Shown here piece by piece: positions 45,021 through 53,366 of a stretch of DNA of 64,000 nt. Positions within the stretch are counted from its first letter, which is position 1; each line of letters opens with the position of its first letter. This stretch comes from Endotrypanum monterogeii (taxonomy: Eukaryota > Euglenozoa > Kinetoplastea > Trypanosomatida > Trypanosomatidae). The stretch lies in the NCBI GenBank assembly GCA_000333855.2, contig CM007340.1, positions 333,396 through 397,395 of the forward strand, read 5' to 3'. The notes under the pieces were generated by a model. The model searched no databases. It was not told where the DNA came from and worked only from the letters and a program-made list of their open reading frames with translations. Both the position numbers and the translations under genes were made by a program.

Positions 45021-45377
45021 GGAGAAGCTCATGGCAGCGTTGGCCACGGTGGAGGGGATGGAGCAAGTCAAACACACACGCGCGAGAACATCCCTCTGAT
45101 GCAAACAAAAAGGAAGGGGAAGATCTGGGGGATGGCTGTGTGAAGTGGCGCACGTAGACCTGTGGGCTCCTTCCTTTGGAGGAATGGTTGGTATGATGGC
45201 GCCGATGTCTGCGAATTACGATTCGCGTGAGTGTATCTGTGCGTGTGGCTGGAGGAGGGGTATGTGTATGTGGATAGAGGATGGGGGTGGCCGCCAAATG
45301 TTTTTCCACACATGTTAGTAAAATATTTTTTTTGGAAAGAAGAAAAAATAAAGACGACCGCACACACACACACACAC

Positions 45378-45419
<42 letters not shown>

Positions 45420-45440
45420 NNNNNNNNNNNNNNNNNNNNG

Positions 45441-45494
<54 letters not shown>

Positions 45495-45789
45495 AAGGAA
45501 CTAACTAGGTATGTCACCAAAAAAAAAAGAAAAAAAGGCGCGCATCGAGAAAGTGAAGTCACTGTCAGCCCACTCTTCTTTTTGGATGGAGGCATGCAAA
45601 AAAAAAAAAACGTCAGTCTTGCTTCCCCTGCACCACCCTCCTCCTCACATCAGCATCTACCCTTTCCCATTGCCATCGATCTTCTCGTCCCTCCCTCTAT
45701 TTCTCTCTCGAAGTCCCTCTCACCCCACAGTGTGGGGCAGCTGCACCTAACACCTAGTATCTGGAGTCTTTGCAAGTAGATGCATGCGA
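45021..45789 (+). other. Spacer with duplicated (CA)n(TA)n compound microsatellite
   Basis: Two (CA)n(TA)n blocks of the same design lie on either side of a 20-N gap, at about 45360-45419 and 45440-45490. A runs at about 45520-45537 and 45598-45610 follow. No gene was seen. Confidence 0.75.
45420..45439. other. Assembly gap (20 N)
   Basis: A placeholder-size gap lies inside a (TA)n/(CA)n microsatellite. The matching repeats on both sides suggest contig ends that may overlap rather than a true 20-bp gap. Confidence 0.99.
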
Positions 45790-46063
45790 GTAGGCGTGTA
45801 TGTGTGTGTGTGTGTGTGCGTGTGTTGTAGCACATGGGCGTCCCGAGTGACGAAGTCTATCTGCTACGAAGTCTTCTCGGGCTCTCATCTGCTTTGGGAC
45901 ATGAGGAAAAAACCCGAGCGGGTGCGTTGTAGAGCTTATCGCTTTCGACCGGTGTCACGCAGGGATAGAGCTGCCCCCTCCCCGCTGAAGGACGGCGTGC
46001 GGCACCACTTGTGAGGGGGCGGTCGGGGTGTATGTAGGTGTCGATGCGCACGTGCGCGGAGAT

Positions 46064-46206
46064 GGGAACGGCGTGATGACATACAATATGAAAATACGAA
46101 TTCCTAACAAAACGACTGAAACAACTCTCTGTCGCCATCAGAGGAAGGGCGCAAGGAAGAGAAAAGCACATTTTCTATTTATCGACTGCCGTTTCCGCCG
46201 CGAGCG
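46064..46206 (+). ncRNA. Candidate box C/D RNA, copy 1 (D box degenerate)
   Basis: The 5' stem GGGAACG, two bases, then the perfect C box GTGATGA (46073-46079) are present. The terminal D box position reads CTGC instead of CTGA, followed by CGTTTCC. It is listed because copies 2 and 3 carry the intact form. It is a weak candidate only. Confidence 0.15.
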
Positions 46207-46495
46207 TGTGTGTGTGAGGATGTGCGTGTGTGTGTATGTGTGTGTGTGTGCGTGTGTTGTAGCACATGGGCGTCCCGAGTGACGAACTCTATCTGCTACG
46301 AAGTCTTCTCGGGCTCTCATCTGCTTTGGGACATGAGGAAAAAACCCGAGCGGGTGCGTTGTAGAGCTTATCGCTTTCGACCGGTGTCACGCAGGGATAG
46401 AGCTGCCCCCTCCCCGCTGAAGGACGGCGTGCGGCACCACTTGTGAGGGGGCGGTCGGGGTGTATGTAGGTGTCGATGCGCACGTGCGCGGAGAT

Positions 46496-46628
46496 GGGAA
46501 CGGCGTGATGACATACAATATGAAAATACGAATTCCTAACAAAACGACTGAAACAACTCTCTGTCGCCATCAGAGGATGGGCGCAGGGAAGAGAGATGCA
46601 CATTTTCTATTTATGGACTGACGTTTCC
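46496..46628 (+). ncRNA. Candidate box C/D snoRNA-like RNA, copy 2
   Basis: C box GTGATGA is at 46505-46511 and D box CTGA at 46618-46621. GGGAACG (46496-46502) can pair with CGTTTCC (46622-46628) over seven pairs, one of them G-U, as in the terminal stem of C/D RNAs. An internal CTGA near 46548 could be D'. At 133 nt it is somewhat long for the class, no C' box is obvious and no rRNA target was checked. Trypanosomatid snoRNAs often occur as tandem repeats within transcription units, which fits. These motifs are short and may be chance. Confidence 0.3.
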
Positions 46629-46929
46629 GCCGCGAGCGTGTGTGTGTGAGGATGTGCGTGTGTGTGTGTATGTGTGTGTGTGTGCGTGTGTTGTAGCACA
46701 TGGGCGTCCCGAGTGACGAACTCTATCTGCTACGAAGTCTTCTCGGGCTCTCATCTGCTTTGGGACATGAGGAAAAAACCCGAGCGGGTGCGTTGTAGAG
46801 CTTATCGCTTTCGACCGGTGTCACGCAGGGATAGAGCTGCCCCCTCCCCGCTGAAGGACGGCGTGCGGCACCACTTGTGAGGGGGCGGTCGGGGTGTATG
46901 TAGGTGTCGATGCGCACGTGCGCGGAGAT

Positions 46930-47062
46930 GGGAACGGCGTGATGACATACAATATGAAAATACGAATTCCTAACAAAACGACTGAAACAACTCTCTGTCG
47001 CCATCAGAGGATGGGCGCAGGGAAGAGAGATGCACATTTTCTATTTATGGACTGACGTTTCC
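46930..47062 (+). ncRNA. Candidate box C/D snoRNA-like RNA, copy 3
   Basis: This has the same structure as copy 2: stem GGGAACG 46930-46936, C box 46939-46945, D box CTGA 47052-47055 and stem CGTTTCC 47056-47062. The two copies are practically identical, so conservation between them adds no independent support. Confidence 0.3.
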
Positions 47063-47283
47063 GCCGCGAGCGTGTGTGTGTGAGGATGTGCGTGTGTGTG
47101 TGTATGTGTGTGTGTGTGCGTGTGTTGTAGCACATGGGCGTCCCGAGTGACGAAGTCTATCTGCTACGAAGTCTTCTCGGGCTCTCATCTGCTTTGGGAC
47201 ATGAGGAAAAAACCCGAGCGGGTGCGTTGTAGAGCTTATCGCTTTCGACCGGTGTCACGCAGGGATAGAGCTGCCCCCTCCCT

Positions 47284-47757
47284 GCCGCTCTCGTACCTCT
47301 GCAGGTGACTTGGATCATGATAACAGTAGAGGAACTAAAATGGGGTGCCACGTGGCAGGATGATTGGGCACCTAACACGCGAAGCTAGATCAACAATATG
47401 CAGACACACATATCTGCACGCAAACGAAAAATGTTAATAACTGCACGTAGAGGGGAACTGCCAGTATGGGGACAGAACTCACTCAAGCTACCGACTCATC
47501 CTTTCTCTCTCTCTCTCTCTGCACGTGCCTCCCCAACCCGCCCCCGTCCCCCTGTCCCCGGGGTCATAGTATCATCCTCTTGACCACAAAGCTGTTCAAG
47601 CACACACACTTAAATTAATACAGTGGTGAGTCTTCGGGGAAAAAAAAGGGAAGAAAAATTTTGGTTTCTGTAGCACTGGTTACGGCAGTCGAACGCAAAC
47701 ACGCAAAGCTGCGCTGTCACCCACCCTCTTCGTCTCTGTGTTTTCTCGGAGTTACCG
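47284..47757 (+). other. Spacer between repeat array and next gene
   Basis: It contains a (CT)n patch at about 47502-47520, an A run at about 47640-47647, and a pyrimidine-rich tract at about 47720-47747 immediately before the next gene. No gene was seen. Confidence 0.75.
47750..47751 (+). promoter_or_regulatory. Predicted trans-splice acceptor AG
   Basis: This is the first AG after the CT-rich tract at about 47720-47747, six bases before ATG 47758. It supports that start codon. Confidence 0.5.
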
Positions 47758-49899
47758 ATGGAGCTACATCATCTAAATGCCCCAGCGGTCCGCATATTGT
47801 TCTGTGGGCGACCTGCTCTGACGACTGGTGTTGTCAATCTGAGCTTGCTGCTGGGAGGCGACGGACAGTACTGTCTAGCAGAGAAGCGAAAGGCAAGGCT
47901 GCCTCCTAGCGACAGTCATGACGGTAGCCAGGGAGATGCAGCGAAATACAGTAGTGCCAGCCCAGCTGGGCATTCCAATGAGAAGCGCGAGAGTGTATAC
48001 CGCGTCTGCTCCTCTGATGGACTGCCCGAAGGATGTTATCGCGTCACTGCAGATCGGCACTACTGGGTCATGCGCAAGAAGGAAGAATCGGGAGCAGGCC
48101 CTACAACAGCGGGAACAACAGCACATTTACCTGGGCCTATTTCGGGCACACAAGCGACTGTGACATCATCGCCGATGACTTCCGCAGCAGTCAAGTCGAC
48201 AGTGAAGCCATCGACTGTGCCTGAAGATGCCTTAGCGAGATCCACAACAGGCGGAAGGAGTTTTGTCGACACCCCGGTCACGCCAGAGGATGCGATGACG
48301 GTAGCGGAAATGCTGCTTTCGGAAAAGACAGGTGCAAATGATGATGACAGTGATGATGCGAGCACTATTCCTGCTGCACGCCAACAAAAAAAGACACCAC
48401 CCAATAGGAGAAAGCACACGAAGGCTGCACGGGCAGCCGAAAGAAACGCTGACAGTCCTCCACTGGTGGACACCCTGCTCCTTGTAGCGACTCCCACGAA
48501 AGAAGCCTTGTCACCAAGACCGTCGCCGTCCCAGCAGCCGCAGAAGCAGCAGGGAGATACTTCTCAGCGTGCGACCAACGTTGTCGACGAGGTCGAGGTA
48601 GCGCTAGGCGAGCTTAACTCTGGCGCACCTCATTCCGCACGAGTATCAGCAATTCTGGAAGCTGGCGACCTCGGTGCGCTTGACGTAGTGCCCTCCTCGC
48701 AGCGGGGACGGCCGCAGCGGACCCGAGGACGAGCGAAGGCGTCGCGTGTGCACGTCGATGCGGTTGGTGAGGAAGGAGAATCCAACAAGGCGGTGTCGAG
48801 TGTTCATAATGCACAGAAAGAAATGGCACTCGACCGCACTCACGCAACGTGTGATATTGGCGTGAATGGGGAGTGGGTGAGCGCCGTGCCCCACGTGGAG
48901 GAGAGAGTCGAGCTCGCCACCGACTCACCGAAACCCGCAAAGACGTCGCGGCCGCGCGAAAAGCGGACTCATAGTGATGAGCCCACGTCCGAGTCGCCGA
49001 GGTTGGGAAGGGCCAGGGCAGCACCCTCGAAATCGATTGCAGCGCCAGTCGAAGTCGGAGAGTTGGAGGCTATATCAGCCGCCGCGGACCTAATGGGGCA
49101 GACGACAGCTACCAGCGAGAAGGCGAAGTGCGCGACCCCAACGTCACCTGCACACAAATCAAGTAAGTCGAAGGCTGCGACGTCAGCGGCTTCCTCTCTC
49201 CCGACACCAGATGCAGCCGGTACGGAAACTCTCTCAAGAACACCGATGCTGCCTCTCCACGGGCTCCCTCTGCATCATGAGCAAAGTGTGCAGGAATCTA
49301 CCAACGAAAGGTTGAGCCATGCAGACAAATATACTGCTTCTACTGCTCAGGAGGATGAACAGCAGCAGCAGCAGCAACAGCAAGAGTTAGCAGACCCCTC
49401 CACGATGCAATCGACAGCGCCTACAACCTCAGACACTACCCAAAGCGCTCCCCGAAGCAGCTGTGGCAACGCAAAAGCAGAGACAAACTATGCTAATGTC
49501 ATAACACCTGCTGCCGCCCATGACAAAGGTGAAGAGCATCTGGAATCAAAGAAGCAACCGGGCGATCGTAACACACCGGTCAACCCTTCTTCAATCCGAT
49601 CGCAAGCTGGCACAAGTCAATCAACAAGCAATAAAAACAGCCAGAGGGGTTCTCTGTCTCCTTCCGCGCAGCCGTCATCCCAATGGGGCGCGAGCGCTGG
49701 CGGCGCCTCCGCATTGCCAGAGCTCCAGGAGGACGCGCTAAATGCATGCAGTAGTAGAGGTAGCTTTCTGCCATCCGATAGCCCTGCGCTGGGTTTCACA
49801 CAAGTGCGCAATACCCTGGCAGAGGAGTTCAGCATTGATATGTCCGAGTCGGAGTCGTCGTCGGCGGTCTCTGAGTACTTGTACGATGTCGAGGGATGA
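47758..49899 (+). CDS. Unknown, largely disordered protein with an AT-hook-like motif
   Basis: This is a 713-residue protein, not recognised. Only two parts look folded: the first 45 residues (VRILFCGRPALTTGVVNLSL) and about 82-110 (VYRVCSSDGLPEGCYRVTAD and the WVMRKKEE that follows). The rest is rich in Ser, Thr, Ala, Lys and Glu. QRGRPQRTRGRAK at about 315-327 has the GRP core and basic flanks of an AT-hook, a minor-groove DNA-binding motif, so a chromatin role is possible but unproven. There is a run of about nine Gln near nt 49360-49386. The end is a compact acidic/serine stretch (EEFSIDMSESESSSAVSEYL), which may be a conserved interaction tail. The start is supported by a splice acceptor six bases upstream. 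Confidence 0.72.
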   Translation: MELHHLNAPAVRILFCGRPALTTGVVNLSLLLGGDGQYCLAEKRKARLPPSDSHDGSQGDAAKYSSASPAGHSNEKRESVYRVCSSDGLPEGCYRVTADRHYWVMRKKEESGAGPTTAGTTAHLPGPISGTQATVTSSPMTSAAVKSTVKPSTVPEDALARSTTGGRSFVDTPVTPEDAMTVAEMLLSEKTGANDDDSDDASTIPAARQQKKTPPNRRKHTKAARAAERNADSPPLVDTLLLVATPTKEALSPRPSPSQQPQKQQGDTSQRATNVVDEVEVALGELNSGAPHSARVSAILEAGDLGALDVVPSSQRGRPQRTRGRAKASRVHVDAVGEEGESNKAVSSVHNAQKEMALDRTHATCDIGVNGEWVSAVPHVEERVELATDSPKPAKTSRPREKRTHSDEPTSESPRLGRARAAPSKSIAAPVEVGELEAISAAADLMGQTTATSEKAKCATPTSPAHKSSKSKAATSAASSLPTPDAAGTETLSRTPMLPLHGLPLHHEQSVQESTNERLSHADKYTASTAQEDEQQQQQQQQELADPSTMQSTAPTTSDTTQSAPRSSCGNAKAETNYANVITPAAAHDKGEEHLESKKQPGDRNTPVNPSSIRSQAGTSQSTSNKNSQRGSLSPSAQPSSQWGASAGGASALPELQEDALNACSSRGSFLPSDSPALGFTQVRNTLAEEFSIDMSESESSSAVSEYLYDVEG

Positions 49900-50573
49900 A
49901 ATGACCGACGATAAAAAATAAATGAGGGGGGAGGGGAGGAAGGAACCCCCCCCCTCTTCTTCTCCCCTCTCTCCTCCTCCCGAGCAGAACGGGAAGATTG
50001 TTTCATGGCACAGGTGTCAGGGGTATTCGTGCACAGAAAGGCAGAAAGATGCTGTGAAAAGGGGGAGACGTAGCGCTTTGCGACCACTGGTATTTTGTGT
50101 GCGTTTGGAGGAGGGAAGGCAGAGTTCTTTGAAATTACACTTCAATCCTCTCGTGTGTGCTCACCCCTTTATATTATTATTATTATTATTATTATTACAT
50201 ATATATATTTATATATATATATATATATATAAAGCATGCCTATTCCTTGAGTTCCTCTATGTTACCCTCACTGTTTCTTCCTCCGTACGGAGGAAGAAAA
50301 AAAAAAGGATTGATGATATCTGGGGGGCGGAGAAGTGGTGGATTGCTCGGTAGCGTCACATGAATCAGAAAGGCGCACGAAACAGAGGGGATGGACGCTA
50401 CCGTAGCTTATACTATTTTTTTTTTTTGGAGGAGGACATCTCTATATGCATTTCTCCCACTCGGGGTGAACCACCAGCCTGCACCATAAGAAGCTCACCT
50501 CCTGTATGTAAACGCGTGCTTTCTTTACCACCACCGCCACTCGTGGTGAAGTAGCGTAGCTTCGCCTACCATG

Positions 50574-50606
<33 letters not shown>

Positions 50607-50859
50607 TATACACTCCATGAAACGGTGGGATGCGATACTGTCTGTAGGCCCTCGTTGTCTCATCTAGGATAGACCCTCCTATATCTCCCTTAAGGCTCCA
50701 CTACATCTCCCCTTCCTTCATACACGTGCTCTCGCCCATTCACACACGTCTTTTCCAACAAAGGATCTCGATCAATTGAGGACAAGTCGGAAAAAAAAAG
50801 GGGGGAAGGAGGAGCTTCACACAGACACACGCACACATCTTGTCAGAGCCCCTCTGAAA
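49900..50859 (+). other. Intergenic spacer with (TAT)n and (TA)n repeats
   Basis: It contains C runs at about 49947-49955, a TAT trinucleotide repeat at about 50172-50198 followed by (TA)n to about 50230, a T run at about 50416-50427, and (TA)n at about 50573-50608. A pyrimidine tract before AG 50762-50763 is a plausible acceptor for the glutaredoxin gene. No gene was seen. Confidence 0.75.
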
Positions 50860-51183
50860 ATGGCACAAGCACTAGATCCTGCTCGGGCACCACAGTTCCT
50901 CGACTTGATGCTGCGCCGAAACCGCGTGGTGCTCATCTCTGCCACCTACTGTCAGTTCTCTACCAAACTAAAGATGTTGCTCATAGAACTGACGCATCGC
51001 TTTGTCTCGCTAGAGATTGACATCATACCCAATGGGCGAGAAGTCTTCCATGAAGTCGTTGGCCGCACCGGCGTGCATACGGTGCCGCAGGTGTTTCTTA
51101 ACGCCAAGTACCTTGGCGGGTACGACGATCTCATAGCGCTCTATCATAAGGGGGAGCTATCACAGACGCTCGAGAAGAGGTGA
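50860..51183 (+). CDS. Glutaredoxin with CQFS active site
   Basis: This is a 107-residue protein of standard glutaredoxin length. ATG 50860 is chosen as the only ATG; upstream codons in the frame are Lys/Thr/His-rich and lack one. The active site YCQFS has Cys31 as the nucleophile and Ser34 where dithiol forms have the second Cys. The cis-proline motif TVPQVF and the glutathione-binding GGYDDL are both present. It reduces glutathione or trypanothione mixed disulfides, or may bind an iron-sulfur cluster, using a thiol pool that in this group depends on trypanothione. The CxFS pattern resembles monothiol CGFS glutaredoxins, while the rest is closer to the small dithiol type. There is no targeting signal, so it is probably cytosolic. 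Confidence 0.92.
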   Translation: MAQALDPARAPQFLDLMLRRNRVVLISATYCQFSTKLKMLLIELTHRFVSLEIDIIPNGREVFHEVVGRTGVHTVPQVFLNAKYLGGYDDLIALYHKGELSQTLEKR

Positions 51184-51847
51184 TCGCGTGCACAGGATTT
51201 AGGGAACAGAGACAGTGAAACGATGGGAGGCAAAAAAAAAAACTGCAATAGAGCACCCTACGTGGAGGAATACACAAACACTCTACACCCCTCACTCACC
51301 CCCACCCCACCTCACGTCGCTTTATTATTATTATTACTATTATTATTATTTATGATTACTTTGGGCAGTCTCAAATAGTCGTATATAGTTTCCCTTGCTT
51401 CTTTCACCAAGACTCTCGCCTCCTTTTGGTACATCTAGATATGTACCTCCCCCTTCCTCCGCTTCATCGATGCCCACATCACCAACGCCCCGAGTTCAAA
51501 GACCAGTGCGTCTGCGGAGAGCAGACGCTCGCTCACATGAGGTATCGCCTTATCCTCCCTCTACGGTAATTCCCTTATTCTGTGCGTATGCGTGTGATAA
51601 GCCTCCTGCATCTCTCGTTGTCTGTCTGTCTGTCTGACTGGCGGATGCTAGCTACACACTTCTCTGCCCTACGCTGATATATGGCTTACATCACAAGCCG
51701 TGTACCAACGGCGTCTCGATACAAGCGGGGGTGGTAGAGGTAGATAGAGCTTGGAGCCCTCCCTGTAAGTCACTCTTGAGTAGCCTCGGTGCACTCGTTT
51801 CTCTACAGAAGCATCTGACCACTTTCTACATGAAAAAGATAAACATT

Positions 51848-51888
<41 letters not shown>

Positions 51889-52384
51889 ATATCTACTTAT
51901 GTATTCAGGATGTGTCTGCACAACACGGCGTATCACGGAGGGCGAGTAGGGATTGCCTCTGGGCCTAAAAAAGAGAGCATACATTGTTATTATTTCTATT
52001 ATATATCTATATAGCGAGAGGTAGATATGCGATATGCAAATAATAAGGATAATAAATGAAAAGTATATAATAACTCGTCGGGTAACCCTCCCCCTCCGCC
52101 CCGCTCCGTTGACTTCTACACAGAAAAATGTCTCTATTGATACGCATTACGCGTTCTTCTGATCGGAAAGAGGTTCGACACTCGCCCACGTGCAGACACC
52201 CCCGCCTCCTCAAGTTACCTCTCATCACACGCACGCGCACGAATGCGTTTGTGTGTGCGAAAGCGGATGTCACACACACACACACCCTTGTATCGCGCTC
52301 CCATCCCCTCTTTATTTGTGCCTCCTCCCTTCTCTAGTCACACGCAAAGGCTTCGTACAAGAGCGACACAAAGTGAACACGAAG

Positions 52385-52432
<48 letters not shown>

Positions 52433-53366
52433 CTTTTCCGGTGTGGATAAAAAGGGAACGCTCATCGTTGAGCCTGTTCCCCGAGAATCTTTCTTCTCTG
52501 ATCATCTGTTTTTCACCACCACACAAATAAGCCCTGCCTCCACATATACACAAAAAACACCTACAGAGGAAGTGCATATGGGTACTCACTCTTGTCAAAC
52601 GTGTTTTCGTGCGTCATAATTGAAGTAAAAAAAAAAAGAGAGCACCCCCCCTCCTCCCCTCCCCCTCATCCTCTTCATTGCCTTTGGTTAATACATTATC
52701 CTTGATCGTAATCACGACTTTGTCATTTCATTTCATTTCTTCATCACTTGACGTCTATCTCCCTCTCCTCCCCCCTCCTCCCTCTGTGTGTACTCTCCGT
52801 CTTTTGAATTAACTCATCGACCGCTGTTTCATCTCCATTTAGTTCTTTTCGCACGGATATCACCTGCTGCTATACACTGCCCTGGATTTCTTTTTTTTTT
52901 TTCGTGTGTGTGTGTGTGTGTGTGTAGTATTCTTATTTGTTTTTAACTGTGCCTACCTTATGGTTAGCGCTTCCATTTCCATCGTATCCCCACCCCCTAC
53001 ACTATCCCCTCGCTCTCCCTCCGTTTTCTGCTTCCCCCTCCCCCTCTCTGCTTCATTTTAGTTTCAACAACCGCCCCCCCCTTTTTTTTTATTATTATTC
53101 CGATCTCCTTCTTGGCATATCTGTACGAGTACGTACGTACGTGCGTGTGTGTGTGTGTGTGCTCACGGATCCCTTCATTGTACCTCCTCCTGCTCTCCCT
53201 CCCCTCCTACCTCCGTGTGCGTGTATCAGTGCTACTCTACGTGAATATACGCGCAGACACGCGTGCACATCCTCAAACACATACAGGGGCGGGGAGGTGA
53301 ACACTCACTGCGAGTGCATCTTTGCAAAAAAAAAAAAATTAGAAGTGTGACCGCTTCTATTGACCA
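51184..53366 (+). other. Long (2.2-kb) intergenic spacer
   Basis: It contains an ATT/ACT trinucleotide patch at about 51320-51350, (CA)n(TA)n compound repeats at about 51849-51888 and 52386-52428, A or T runs at about 52627-52638 and 52890-52902, (GT)n at about 52905-52925 and 53143-53160, and pyrimidine-rich tracts at about 52985-53055. No credible gene was seen. Confidence 0.75.

Larger units (their letters stand above)
45790..47283 (+). repeat. Tandem array of a ~434-bp unit, about 3.4 copies
   Basis: The same landmark (CACATGGGCGTCCCGAGTGA) begins at 45831, 46263, 46697 and 47131, giving periods of 432, 434 and 434 bp. Each unit begins with a GT-rich tract, followed by a GC-rich part with hairpins, then an AT-richer part. 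The fourth copy stops at about 47282 inside GCCCCCTCCC, after which the sequence is unrelated. Copies 2 and 3 are nearly identical. Copy 1 differs at scattered positions in its last third, and copies 1 and 4 share a G (GAAGTCT) where copies 2 and 3 have C (GAACTCT). Short open frames on both strands follow from this identity and are not convincing genes. Confidence 0.93.

Noticed and set aside
46289..46603. 104-residue minus-strand open frame in the repeat unit, with near-identical copies at 45857-46171 and 46723-47037
   Set aside because: Copies are near identical because the DNA repeat is. Plus-strand frames of 72-78 residues are equally conserved, and the strand is opposite to transcription. 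No protein-like feature.
52173..52181. tRNA B-box-like GTTCGACAC
   Set aside because: No A box or foldable tRNA around it.
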